From: Phytohabitans kaempferiae | GTDB taxonomy: Bacteria > Actinomycetota > Actinomycetes > Mycobacteriales > Micromonosporaceae | Assembly (NCBI RefSeq): GCF_042433955.1 | Contig: NZ_JBHLUH010000074.1 | Span: 1 to 64,000 of the forward strand | DNA length: 64,000 nt | Direction: 5' to 3' | Shown: positions 33,001-40,644 of the stretch, one piece after another | Position numbering within the stretch: position 1 is the stretch's first letter | Layout of the letters: the number at the start of each line of letters is the position of its first letter | Position numbers and translations under genes: made by a program | The notes under the pieces: model-generated | What the model saw: only the letters and a program-made list of their open reading frames with translations | What the model was told of the DNA's origin: nothing | Database searches by the model: none

Positions 33001-33498
33001 GACCGCGCCGTAGGTGGCCCAGGCGACGCCGGCGAAGACGATCGCCGCCGCCCCGACGAGCAGACCACCGAGTACGAAGAGGAGGTTCTGCACGGTGGCG
33101 GAGCGTGCCTCGGGTCCCGGCCCGGCCGGCGCGCCCGGCCCGCCCGGCCCGCGCGGCCCCGGCACGACCGGCTGTCCCGGCGTGGCCGGCGGTGACGGCG
33201 GGGCGGCCGGTCCGGGCTGGCCGGGCGCGAAGGGCGGCTGCCCCACGATCGGGCCGCGGGTCGCGAAGACCGCCTGCCGGACGCGGACCGCCAGGTCGTC
33301 GCGGCGTCGCTGGGTCTCGCCGAAGCGGGCCGCCAGCGCCGCGAACGCCCGCCGCGCCTCCTCGACCTTCGGCGCCAGGGCCGCCAGCTCCGCGTTGAGA
33401 CGCACCACCTCGGCGGCCTGGGGGTCGGGCGCCCGGCCGCAGGCGCGGCAGCCGGTGTCGAGGTCGGCCGGCGCGCCACACGCCGGGCAGGGGTACAT
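30007..33498 (-). CDS. Very large polytopic membrane protein, SCO7613 C-terminal type
   Basis: A 1163-residue protein. It starts with a zinc-ribbon-like 'YPCPACGAPADLDTGCRACGR' (four cysteines in two CxxC pairs), then a coiled-coil-like helix ('VVRLNAELAALAPKVEEARRAFAALAARFGETQRRRDDLAVRVRQAVF') and a Gly/Pro-rich linker. Roughly thirty hydrophobic segments follow to the end. This arrangement matches the actinobacterial SCO7613 C-terminal domain membrane proteins, which have no known function. The ATG at 33498 has no clear ribosome site. One might guess a scaffold or envelope role, but nothing in the sequence proves it. Confidence 0.85.
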   Translation of the reverse strand: MYPCPACGAPADLDTGCRACGRAPDPQAAEVVRLNAELAALAPKVEEARRAFAALAARFGETQRRRDDLAVRVRQAVFATRGPIVGQPPFAPGQPGPAAPPSPPATPGQPVVPGPRGPGGPGAPAGPGPEARSATVQNLLFVLGGLLVGAAAIVFAGVAWATYGAVGRSLGLGAVTLLALAVPPLAVWRGLRGTAETFAALAMLLVVLDGYAAWYVNLFGLGDVPGPAYAAGVCAVTGAIGVAYGLATGLAAPRFAALVAVQPVVPLLAGELGAGVRGWSVAFTVSAVASLAAVRLTTGGLRVTAWALYGCAQGLAAVVALAALLTPGRVDWPALAGGPALLAAGTLVAAGLVAGSRPLRTVAAAVATVAVGSAVVRPLAQTTPSLLLVLAAVTVLALVVGAHLVRSRPQPEALGVWIGGIAAVALLTPFTLVMAAANAVGSFAASLPVWRGGSGTGAPFDWQVPVAVALATAALALALPARARWAVGVAGGAVALLGLPAPWWTQVPLELAVVAALALVVSRFVPVAAGIAAAVLATHAVAVSLVDPWAATAALGALVLTGAAAHAGGAEGVVRRVTFAVGLTAWPAAAACAVFAAGAPQPWPARTGLAAAAPLLVPVALLAGRATRGYALAALAAATTVATLWPDLADSGDPTGLYPALGLVVLAVAYRLARPAGRLPLGIATLPHGLALLVVVVPLAYVLFLAPYAWLGDTWSGTPDGVGHDPGADLGVPGGSAAAVLLVAVAFAVVGQRVATTLAGLVGVVALLAAAEAPWPTVPAASLALGTALTLVYALRGARPLAVVAGILAAAAGLAGLLPTEASTLAGLGLVVVAGATVGAAARHAGARTAGWLVAAGAGGWLGVASTLAAGLPLGRAAYPVLGVAALALALSALLRLRPGTAAAEGVVLGAGAAEGGAPAAGVARGAPFPGAAAAPVAEGARGSGRRGERVALDAAAHATAVVALLLTITDARHAAAVCTLWAAALAVRAVAPRETARRTLALVAGASVVLAWWLLLAEERVAVPEAYTLPAALLALVAGHLALRARPGIGSWVGYGSGLAVALLPSLASILAADGQGTRRLLLGAGALAVVLVGARQRRQAPLIVGGVTLVVVAIHEILVWDVLPRWAYLAVGGLLLIGVAMTYERRLRDLRRLRGALARMT

Positions 33499-33590
33499 GA
33501 TCACAGGAGCATCGTGCCAGCGCAGCGCCACTCCAGACCGCCACGCTCCCGCACGGCGGTCACATCACACACGAAGCCGCGCGACGACGG

Positions 33591-33622
33591 CGCCCGCCCA
33601 GCGCTTTCGAGCTGGGCGGGCG
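33591..33622 (-). terminator. Hairpin ending the TetR lipid operon
   Basis: A 12-bp perfect inverted repeat (33591-33602 and 33611-33622) with an 8-nt loop lies 7 bp beyond the PlsC stop codon. It marks the 3' end of the six-gene minus-strand operon. Confidence 0.7.
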
Positions 33623-33629
33623 GTGGGAG

Positions 33630-34544
33630 CTATTCGTCCCAGGTGGGTCTCGGGGCGCGGCTGCCCAGCGGCCGGGTCGACTCCCAGGTGCGGCGCCACG
33701 AGCCGGCCGGGAACTGCTTGCCGGTCGGGAGCGCCAGCTCGCCCTTGGCCTGGGCGCGCAGCGAGCCGTACCAGCCCAGCTCCTCCTCGGCCCAGAGCTG
33801 GGAGATCGAGCTGGCCATGCGGCCGTTGAAGGCGCGCGCGCCCTCGCCCGCCTGGGGGTGCAGCGGCATGCCGTAGCGGACGACCACGCGGGCGCGGCCG
33901 GGCACGGGCCAGTTGCGGCCGCGGGGCATGGCGGCGTAGGTGCCGCGCAGGCCGATCGGCACCATCGGTACGCCCTGGGTGACGCAGAGGTGGGCGGCGC
34001 CGAGCCGGAGCGGGGACATCCAGCCGTCTTCGCTGCGCGTGCCCTCGGGGAAGAGCAGCAGGCTCCAGCCGCGCGCCAGGAGCAGCGGCGCGAGGCTGCG
34101 CAGGCGCCGCGAGCGGTGGCGTTCGACCGGGAACGCGTTGAACACCAGCGCCGTCACCACCGCGCGGATGCGAGCGTCGAAGAAGTAGTCGGCGGCGGCG
34201 CCCACCGCGACCCGCTCGCCCAGGTGACGCGGGAGCGAGCCGAGGATCAGCGGCGTGTCCAGGTGGCTGCTGTGGTTGGCCACGAAGACCACCGGGCCCT
34301 TGAGGCCGGCCAGGCGGTCGGCGCCCTGGACCTCCGGGCGGGTCTGGCTCCAGGTCAGCGGGGTGAGCACGCCCCGCTGGATGGCCCGCCGTGCGGCCTG
34401 CGCCGCCTGCGTGCGCGCCCAGCCGGTGGGGAACTCGCGGGGCGGCTCCGGCGGCTCGTGCGCGACCGCCGAGCGGGGCGTCCGGGAACGCCCGCGCCAG
34501 TCGCGCCCGCCGGTGAGGCTCCGGATGTCCTTCATCAGACCCAC
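33630..34544 (-). CDS. PlsC-type 1-acylglycerol-3-phosphate acyltransferase
   Basis: A 304-residue acyltransferase with the HX4D motif at H91-D96 ('NHSSHLD'), 'FPEGTRSEDGW' and 'GVPMVPIGLRGTYAAMPRG'. It should transfer an acyl group to a glycerophosphate-type or other hydroxyl acceptor at the membrane. It is the last gene of the TetR-led operon, 13 bp after the LarA homologue, which suggests acylation of the pathway product. The GTG at 34544 has GAGGGGG upstream; ATG 34535 is an alternative. The real acyl acceptor need not be lysophosphatidate. Confidence 0.9.
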   Translation of the reverse strand: MGLMKDIRSLTGGRDWRGRSRTPRSAVAHEPPEPPREFPTGWARTQAAQAARRAIQRGVLTPLTWSQTRPEVQGADRLAGLKGPVVFVANHSSHLDTPLILGSLPRHLGERVAVGAAADYFFDARIRAVVTALVFNAFPVERHRSRRLRSLAPLLLARGWSLLLFPEGTRSEDGWMSPLRLGAAHLCVTQGVPMVPIGLRGTYAAMPRGRNWPVPGRARVVVRYGMPLHPQAGEGARAFNGRMASSISQLWAEEELGWYGSLRAQAKGELALPTGKQFPAGSWRRTWESTRPLGSRAPRPTWDE

Positions 34545-34557
34545 GAGGAGGACCCCC

Positions 34558-36135
34558 TCACCGTACGTCCGCCATCGTCAGCGGCGGGGCGTGCAGGTAG
34601 TTGATCGTCGGCGAGCCGCCCACGCGCTCGCGGGCCATCTCCAGCGCGTCGTCCAGTGTGGACGCCGAGCGGAAGCCCATGCGCGCGGTGGTCTTGCGGT
34701 CGCCGCCGACGAAGATGACGTCGCCGAGGTGCTCCAGCGCGTGCGCGCCCCAGTACCACATGTAGAGCGGGTGCACGCCGTGGTAGGCGTAGCTGTTGCG
34801 GTACAGGTGGATGTACCACGGGTCGGTGGCGAACTGCTCCTCGAACTTGGTCTCGATCGCCACCGGGTCGGTGGTCTCGGCGAGCACCTCTTCGAAGAAG
34901 TCGATGTAGCTGGGGTGGTGCACCGGATGGAACTCGTTGCGCACCGGGTGGTAGTAGATCGCCACGCCGCCGGGGCGGACGATCGGCTGGTTGCGGTACA
35001 GGTTGAAGAAGTAGCCGAGCCCGAGCGACATCACCAGGATCGGGTTCATGATGGAGTTGACGTTGTAGGGGCAGATGTACGGCAGGCCCCAGATGCCGAT
35101 GTCCGCCGGACCGTCCACTTCGGTCAGTTGCTGGCGGAGCACGTTGCGCATCGTGACCTCGTGCACCTGGATCGGGTCGCCCGCGGTGACCGAGGTGATG
35201 CCGTACGGCGAGGCGGTCTTGTGCCAGATCTGCCGGCGGCGCTTGGGCGGGGCGAGGTCGTTGGCCCGCTTGACCGCCAGGTAGGCCGCCTGGTCCTTGA
35301 GCGTCCACTCCCATTCGCGCTTGTTGAGGAAGCCGAGCTGCGTGGGGAACGTGTCGTTGTTGACCGTCGTCTCGATCTGGAAGATCTTGAGGTTGTCGCC
35401 GAGCAGCCCGGCCATGCGGTCGTACGAGTGGTGCATGGCGGAGTTGGGCGGGTCGTTGAACGAGCGCGAGTGCCGCAGCGTGTGCACGTTGTGGTGGTGC
35501 TTGAGGCTGCGGTACGACGCGAGCCCGACCGACACCGACTTCGGGCCGCCGCTCATGGCGGTGAGCGAGATGTTGACGTACACGATGAGGTCGCTCTCGG
35601 CCGCGCGGCGGTTGATCTCGACGACCTCGCCGTGCTTGGTGTGGCCGATCTCGGTGAGGTTGGCCTTGTCCTCGGCGTCGTGGTTGCGCAGGTGGCGGGG
35701 GAAGAAGGAGCGGTAGACCCGCTCGCCGACCGTGCGCTTGAGCTCGGCGGGCGTCATGCGGCGGTGCAACGCGTTGCCGGCGATCAGCTCGACGTCGTCG
35801 ACGCCCTTGGCCGCGGCCAGCTCCAGCACCTGCTCGATCACCCGCTGGCGGATGTCGGGCGTGCGCATCGGCGGCAGCGGGATCGACAGGTCGTCGAAGA
35901 CGATCGTCAGCTTCATGCCGGCGAAGAGCAGCTCGCGCAGCGGCTCGCGGCCCAGCGGGTTGTCGAGCGCGCGGCGGATCTCGCCGTCGACGTCGCGCAG
36001 ACCGGGCAGCGACTCCGGCGGGTAGATCACCCGGCTGCCCAGCGGCAGCTTCTCCAGGCGGAACCCCTCGCCCTCGTGCATCAGCAGGGCGGGCGTCCGT
36101 TCGTCCACCTCTAGAACAAACCCTGGCCGGCTCAC
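34558..36135 (-). CDS. LarA-like (DUF2088) nickel-pincer enzyme homologue
   Basis: A 525-residue homologue of nickel-dependent lactate racemase (about 425 residues in the characterised enzyme). 'FAGMKLTIVFDDLSIPLPPM', 'VELIAGNALHRRMT' and 'MSGGPKSVSVGLASYRSLKHHHN' align with LarA. K199 matches the cofactor-linking Lys184, H215 matches His200 with the same 16-residue spacing, and H124 matches His108. The position of catalytic His174 holds I189, and the usual 'HFFAG' is 'ISLTA'. It probably binds the cofactor but racemises or oxidises a different 2-hydroxy substrate. GAGGAG lies 5 nt before the GTG. Cofactor genes larBCE are at 21.2-24 kb. Confidence 0.82.
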   Translation of the reverse strand: MSRPGFVLEVDERTPALLMHEGEGFRLEKLPLGSRVIYPPESLPGLRDVDGEIRRALDNPLGREPLRELLFAGMKLTIVFDDLSIPLPPMRTPDIRQRVIEQVLELAAAKGVDDVELIAGNALHRRMTPAELKRTVGERVYRSFFPRHLRNHDAEDKANLTEIGHTKHGEVVEINRRAAESDLIVYVNISLTAMSGGPKSVSVGLASYRSLKHHHNVHTLRHSRSFNDPPNSAMHHSYDRMAGLLGDNLKIFQIETTVNNDTFPTQLGFLNKREWEWTLKDQAAYLAVKRANDLAPPKRRRQIWHKTASPYGITSVTAGDPIQVHEVTMRNVLRQQLTEVDGPADIGIWGLPYICPYNVNSIMNPILVMSLGLGYFFNLYRNQPIVRPGGVAIYYHPVRNEFHPVHHPSYIDFFEEVLAETTDPVAIETKFEEQFATDPWYIHLYRNSYAYHGVHPLYMWYWGAHALEHLGDVIFVGGDRKTTARMGFRSASTLDDALEMARERVGGSPTINYLHAPPLTMADVR

Positions 36136-36216
36136 GCTGACTCCTCACTAGCTTGCGGCCGCGGGGCTCCTGGCCTACTGGTTTTGATGGTTCGCTCGCT
36201 CACGGATGGGGTCCCC

Positions 36217-37410
36217 TTATTGGTCCTTGGTCGGGTCGAACGCCACCTTGATCGAGCCCAGCCGCCCCGAGGAGCTGGCGTGGCCGATCGCGTCCCGCCA
36301 CCGGGACAGCGGGTAGACGGCGTCGACGTAGCCGGTCAGCGGCGCGGACTTCGCGAGCGCCATCGCGTCCGCGAAGTCGTGGCCGCCCGAGGCGTACGCC
36401 CCGACGATGTTGAGCTCTCGGAACCAGGCCGGCGTGAGGTCGACGCTGGCGTTGGGCATACCCGACAACAGCACGGTACCGCCGGCGCGGACGACCCGCA
36501 GCGCGGTGTCCAAACCGGACCCGGACGTGCAGTCGAAGGCGATGTCGGTGCCGCCGAGCAGAAACTCCGCCCCCTGCTCGGGCCGGGCGAGGAAGCCGCC
36601 GGTCGCCCGCCGCAGCGCGCGCGCCGCCCGGTCGGAGGAGAGCACCTCGGTCGCGCCCATCTCACGGGCCCGCTCGCGCTGGTGGCCGTACCGGGCGATC
36701 ACGTAGATCGGACCGGCCTTTGTGTACTCCCGCAGCGCGAGCGTGGTGAAGAGCCCCACCGTGCCCGCCCCGACGACCAGCACGCTCGCGCCGTCCGGGA
36801 TCGGGACGCGGCGCACCGAGTGGACCGCGCAGGCCAGCGGCTCCACGAGTACGGCACGCTCGTTGTCCAGCCCGTCCGGCACCTTGTGCAACTGGCTGCC
36901 GTGGGCCACGAACATCCGGCTCCAGCCGCCGCCGGTGTCGGCGCAGAAGCCGGTCTGGAGGGCCGACGAGACCCGCCCCGAGGTGATGTGGTCGCAGCGG
37001 CTGTGTTCGTCGGCCGCGCAGCCGGGGCAGAGCTTCACGTCCCGGGGGAGGCAGCCGAGCACCGGGTCGAGCACCACGCGACTGCCCTTGGGCAGGTCGG
37101 GGAGCGGGTCCAGCGTCTCGCCCACCACCTCGTGTCCGGGGGTGAAGGGCAACGAGATCAGAGCGCTGAGGTACGGCGAGTTGCGCCCGGTCAGCAGCCC
37201 CAGGTCGGAGCCGCAGATGCCGGAGAGCAGCGGCTTGACCCTGGTCCAGCCCGGCCCCGGCAGGCGCGGCTCGGGGCGGTTGACCAGCCGCACCGGCGAC
37301 ATGTTCGCCGCCCACCAGCCCGCCGCCCGGCCGGTCGCGATGGTGCCGGTCGCGGTGCGCGCCGTGATGTACCGGATCGGCGATCGGTGGTACTCCAGAT
37401 TCAGGTTCAT
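36217..37410 (-). CDS. Zinc-dependent medium-chain alcohol dehydrogenase
   Basis: A 397-residue MDR-family dehydrogenase. 'SGICGSDLGLL' and 'PFTPGHEVVGE' carry catalytic-zinc ligands. The structural-zinc loop is 'CLPRDVKLCPGCAADEHSRC', and the nucleotide fold is 'VLVVGAGTVGLFTTLALREY'. The protein has a ~40-residue N-terminal extension before the usual start of the catalytic domain. In this operon, directly after an acyl-CoA-reductase fusion, it may interconvert the resulting long-chain alcohol, aldehyde or hydroxy compound. The substrate is inferred from context only. Confidence 0.88.
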   Translation of the reverse strand: MNLNLEYHRSPIRYITARTATGTIATGRAAGWWAANMSPVRLVNRPEPRLPGPGWTRVKPLLSGICGSDLGLLTGRNSPYLSALISLPFTPGHEVVGETLDPLPDLPKGSRVVLDPVLGCLPRDVKLCPGCAADEHSRCDHITSGRVSSALQTGFCADTGGGWSRMFVAHGSQLHKVPDGLDNERAVLVEPLACAVHSVRRVPIPDGASVLVVGAGTVGLFTTLALREYTKAGPIYVIARYGHQRERAREMGATEVLSSDRAARALRRATGGFLARPEQGAEFLLGGTDIAFDCTSGSGLDTALRVVRAGGTVLLSGMPNASVDLTPAWFRELNIVGAYASGGHDFADAMALAKSAPLTGYVDAVYPLSRWRDAIGHASSSGRLGSIKVAFDPTKDQ

Positions 37411-37480
37411 GCGTTCTCCGCCGTCCGGTCGCCGTCCGCGCCCCTGTTGCCGAGCCTGATGGTGCCCTCGCCTCGCTCGG

Positions 37481-39820
37481 TCACGGGACCGTCTCCAGGA
37501 AGACGTCGCCGGCCGGCAGGGTGTACGCCTTCCACTGCGCCACGGCCCAGCGGCGCGACTTGGCGTGGCGGTACAGGTGTGGGTCGGGGTTGACCGCCAC
37601 CGGATGCCCGACCGCCTCCAGCAGCGGCCGGTCCGAGTAGCTGTCGCCGTACGCGTAGCTGGCCGGCAGGTCGGCGCCGGAGGTCTCCGCGTAGCGCCGC
37701 AGCCACGCCGCCCGCGCCTCGCCGACCAGCGGGGGCGCCTCGAGGAAGCCGGAGTAGCGCCCGTCGCGCATGTGCAGCCGGCTCGCCACCACCTCGTCGA
37801 AGAGGCCGGCGATCGGCTGGACGAGCACGTCGACCGTACCGGTGATGAGGATCGTGCGGTGCCCGGCCGCGCGGTGCTTGCGTACCTGGCGGATCGCCTC
37901 CGGATGCGAGCGGCGCAGCAGCGCGTCGCCGAGCCGGTCGTGGACGATGCGGGCGAGCCCGGCCTCGTCGGCGCCCGCGTACCGCCGCATGAACGTGCGC
38001 AGGAACTCGCCCCGGTCGCGCCGCTCGGCCGCCATGTAGCGGGGGAGCTTGCGGACCAGGTCGGCGATCTCGCCGGCCCAACTGGAGCGGGGCAGGTCGC
38101 AGAGGCGGGCCAGCAGGTACGTCTCGATCACGTTGGACGCGACCAGCGTCCCCTCCAGGTCGAAGATCGCCACCACGTCACCACCGTTGGGTGACTGCCG
38201 GAGCGCCGGCAGCGCGTTGCTGCTGGTGCGCCGTCCGCTGGTCGCCTTGCGCATGGTGGCGGTGATCGCGGGGTAGTGCACCTCCTGGAGGTAGTGGTAC
38301 CAGTCGATGCTGGCCGCGTCGAAGCCGTGGTCGTCGACCCGCTCGGCGGGCAGCGACCGGTGCAGCGCGAGCAGCTTCGAGTCGGTGTAGATGACCTCGG
38401 CCTCGGTGTAGACGCCGTACAGGTCGGCGTACTTGCGCAGGAAGTCGAGCTGGTCCTGCTGCCGGGTCAGGTCGTCCTGCCACCGCCGCGTGCGCTTGTT
38501 GGCCGGCGCCGCGAGCAGTGCCTTCTGCGCCACCGACAGCACGCGCTCGCCGGTGCGCAGTTGCCGCTCGACCCGCCGCGCGCCGGGGAACGTCCACTCC
38601 GGCACCTTGATCTGCCCGCGCCCACCGTCGGGCATGGGGTGGTCGGTGAAGTACTCCTTCACGCTGTCGTACATCGCCCGGAACGTGAGTGGGTTACGGG
38701 CGCCGGAGCCGACGTGGTAGTAGGCCGGCTCGTCGACCGGCGGGGGAGCGGCGGCGACCGCGAGCGTCGCGTTGACCACGATGTCGACCGGGATCACGTC
38801 GAGCACGCCGTCGGGCAGGCCGGGGAACTCCGGCAGGATGCCCCGCCCGAACGCGAGGATAAGCGGGTCGGCCATCTTGAAGCCGTCGATCCAGCCGGGG
38901 AACGGATGGCGCAGCGAGCTCTCCACGATCGCCGGGCGCACCACCGACAGCGGCATCACGCCGGTCAGCATCTGCTCGGCCACGCGCTCGCCCAGCGCCT
39001 TGGTGAAGGTGTAGACGTCCGGCCAGCCGACGCTCTGCGCGCGCAGCCGCCCGTACTCGACGAGCTGTTTCTCGACCCACTCGACCCGCCGCTCCTCGGC
39101 GGCGTTCGCGGTGCTCTGCGGCCCGGACTTGCCGTGGTCCTTTCGGGCGTCGGCGATCGCCCGCTTGAGCACCGCGGGACGGCGCGAGTCCCACTCCACG
39201 CTCTCCCGCGCCGCGCGGGCCGAGGACAGCTCGATCCGCCAGTCCGCGTCGTGGTCCAGCGACCGCTCGGGTACGACGCCCTTGCGCGCGCCCGCCACGT
39301 AGGCGGTGGAGACGTGCACGATGTGCGGCGTGGCGCCGGACGCCTTGACCGCCTCGTAGAGGTCGATCACGCCCTGCACGTTGGTGCGGAAGGCGTCGTC
39401 GATCGGCGGGTCGAACGAGACCGTGGAGGCGGCGTGGATCACCGCGTCGATGTCGGCGGGCAGGCTCACGTCGGTGTTGCCCAGCTCGGCGTCGACCACG
39501 CTGACCCGCTCGGCGACGATCGCCGCCACGGCCTCCGCGCCGACCGACTCCCGCCACTTGGCGAAGATCGGGCGCTTGAGCAGCGTGTTGAGCCGGTCGG
39601 TCCCGGACGAGCTGCCCCGTCGCCGGATCAGCAGCGTCACCCGCGTCTCCGGATAGCTCGACAGCACCTTCTCCAGCAGCGCCTGCCCCAGGAACCCCGT
39701 GCCCCCGGTGAGCAGAACGTGTTTCCCACGCAGATGCCCGCTCTGGGCCTGCCACGCTTCGTCGCTCGGCGCTTGTCCGCCGTCGTGGTCCGGGCCCGTA
39801 GCCTCGCGACTCCCGCTCAT
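37481..39820 (-). CDS. Fatty acyl-CoA reductase-like / HAD-IB fusion protein
   Basis: A 779-residue two-domain protein. The N-terminal ~520 residues are an extended SDR of the fatty-acyl-CoA-reductase type: TGGTGFLG at 38-45, 'VIHAASTVSFDPPID', catalytic Y270-x3-K274 ('YTFTK') and a FAR-like C-terminal part. From about 545 a HAD-IB domain follows, with 'DLEGT' (D554), 'ILITGTVDVLVQPIAGLFDEVVAS' and 'SYAYGDSYSDRPLLEAVGHPVAVNPD'. The usual DxD is D-x-E. The protein could reduce an acyl-CoA/ACP and remove or recognise a phosphate. Its ATG overlaps the stop of the diiron gene (ATGA). Confidence 0.87.
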   Translation of the reverse strand: MSGSREATGPDHDGGQAPSDEAWQAQSGHLRGKHVLLTGGTGFLGQALLEKVLSSYPETRVTLLIRRRGSSSGTDRLNTLLKRPIFAKWRESVGAEAVAAIVAERVSVVDAELGNTDVSLPADIDAVIHAASTVSFDPPIDDAFRTNVQGVIDLYEAVKASGATPHIVHVSTAYVAGARKGVVPERSLDHDADWRIELSSARAARESVEWDSRRPAVLKRAIADARKDHGKSGPQSTANAAEERRVEWVEKQLVEYGRLRAQSVGWPDVYTFTKALGERVAEQMLTGVMPLSVVRPAIVESSLRHPFPGWIDGFKMADPLILAFGRGILPEFPGLPDGVLDVIPVDIVVNATLAVAAAPPPVDEPAYYHVGSGARNPLTFRAMYDSVKEYFTDHPMPDGGRGQIKVPEWTFPGARRVERQLRTGERVLSVAQKALLAAPANKRTRRWQDDLTRQQDQLDFLRKYADLYGVYTEAEVIYTDSKLLALHRSLPAERVDDHGFDAASIDWYHYLQEVHYPAITATMRKATSGRRTSSNALPALRQSPNGGDVVAIFDLEGTLVASNVIETYLLARLCDLPRSSWAGEIADLVRKLPRYMAAERRDRGEFLRTFMRRYAGADEAGLARIVHDRLGDALLRRSHPEAIRQVRKHRAAGHRTILITGTVDVLVQPIAGLFDEVVASRLHMRDGRYSGFLEAPPLVGEARAAWLRRYAETSGADLPASYAYGDSYSDRPLLEAVGHPVAVNPDPHLYRHAKSRRWAVAQWKAYTLPAGDVFLETVP

Positions 39821-40623
39821 GCTGTGGCGACCTGGACGCCGAACGCCCGCACCGCCTTGGAGACCAAGCTCAGCCCCTGCTGGCCGGGCAGCTTGTCGAC
39901 CTTCTGGTCGAGCATCTGCACCATCTTGTTGCCCCCTTCGCCGCCGAGCAGGTGGTTGAGGACGAACCGCGTCTCGGCCTTCGGCGTGATCGTCGAGCCG
40001 ACCGGGGCCCAGAACCTGCGCAGCGCGAACCGGGTGATCCGCTGTGCCTTCCGGCTCCGCGCCAGCCGCTCCCGGGCCTCGGACATGTAGAACGCCAAGT
40101 GTCGGCTCTCCTGTTGCTGGATGCGCTGCAAAATCGTGGTCAGCGTCGCATGCTGTTCAAGCTCGATCAACCTGCCGTACGCCGCGTGCGCCGACCACTC
40201 GTTGACCGCGCCCCACGTCATGTGCGTGGCGATGAAGTCCTCGCCGAGCACGGCCGCGGTGAGGCACTGGCTGATCGGCGCGATCACGTTGCCGCGAAAG
40301 CCCTGCGCGAGCCGCACCGAGCGGTGCCGGGGCAGCCCGTTGACCTCGGCGTGCACCGCGAGGACCCGGTCGATGACGTCACCGTGCCAGAACTCCTCGA
40401 AGTTCCACATCGTCAGGAACGCGGTGATCCGCGGGTTCTGGTGCGACGGGGTGACCAGCAGGTCGCGCAGGTAGCAGACCGTGTGCGTCTCCACGTCGGT
40501 CATGTAGTGCAGGCAGCGCAGCGCCTCGGCGGAGAGCGGCTGGTCGCGGAAGTCGTCGAAGTCGATGTCGTCGACCTTCACTGCCTGGGCGGTCTGTTTG
40601 TAGTGGTCGAGGTTGAAGGACAT
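39817..40623 (-). CDS. Ferritin-like diiron protein
   Basis: A 268-residue all-helical protein with candidate carboxylate-bridged diiron ligands: E45, the pair E77-x2-H80 in 'NFEEFWH', E142, and E172-x2-H175 in 'QESRH'. The pattern is that of ferritin-like oxygenases/desaturases. It is second in the TetR operon and coupled to the acyl reductase fusion. A lipid desaturation, hydroxylation or aldehyde-processing step is plausible, but substrate and chemistry are not known. Confidence 0.78.
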   Translation of the reverse strand: MSFNLDHYKQTAQAVKVDDIDFDDFRDQPLSAEALRCLHYMTDVETHTVCYLRDLLVTPSHQNPRITAFLTMWNFEEFWHGDVIDRVLAVHAEVNGLPRHRSVRLAQGFRGNVIAPISQCLTAAVLGEDFIATHMTWGAVNEWSAHAAYGRLIELEQHATLTTILQRIQQQESRHLAFYMSEARERLARSRKAQRITRFALRRFWAPVGSTITPKAETRFVLNHLLGGEGGNKMVQMLDQKVDKLPGQQGLSLVSKAVRAFGVQVATA

Positions 40624-40644
40624 GTGGGCCGGCCTCCGAGGGAC

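Noticed and set aside
34558..36135. Canonical lactate racemase larA
   Set aside because: Too long, and the His174 position is isoleucine. A LarA homologue of different specificity is the safer call.
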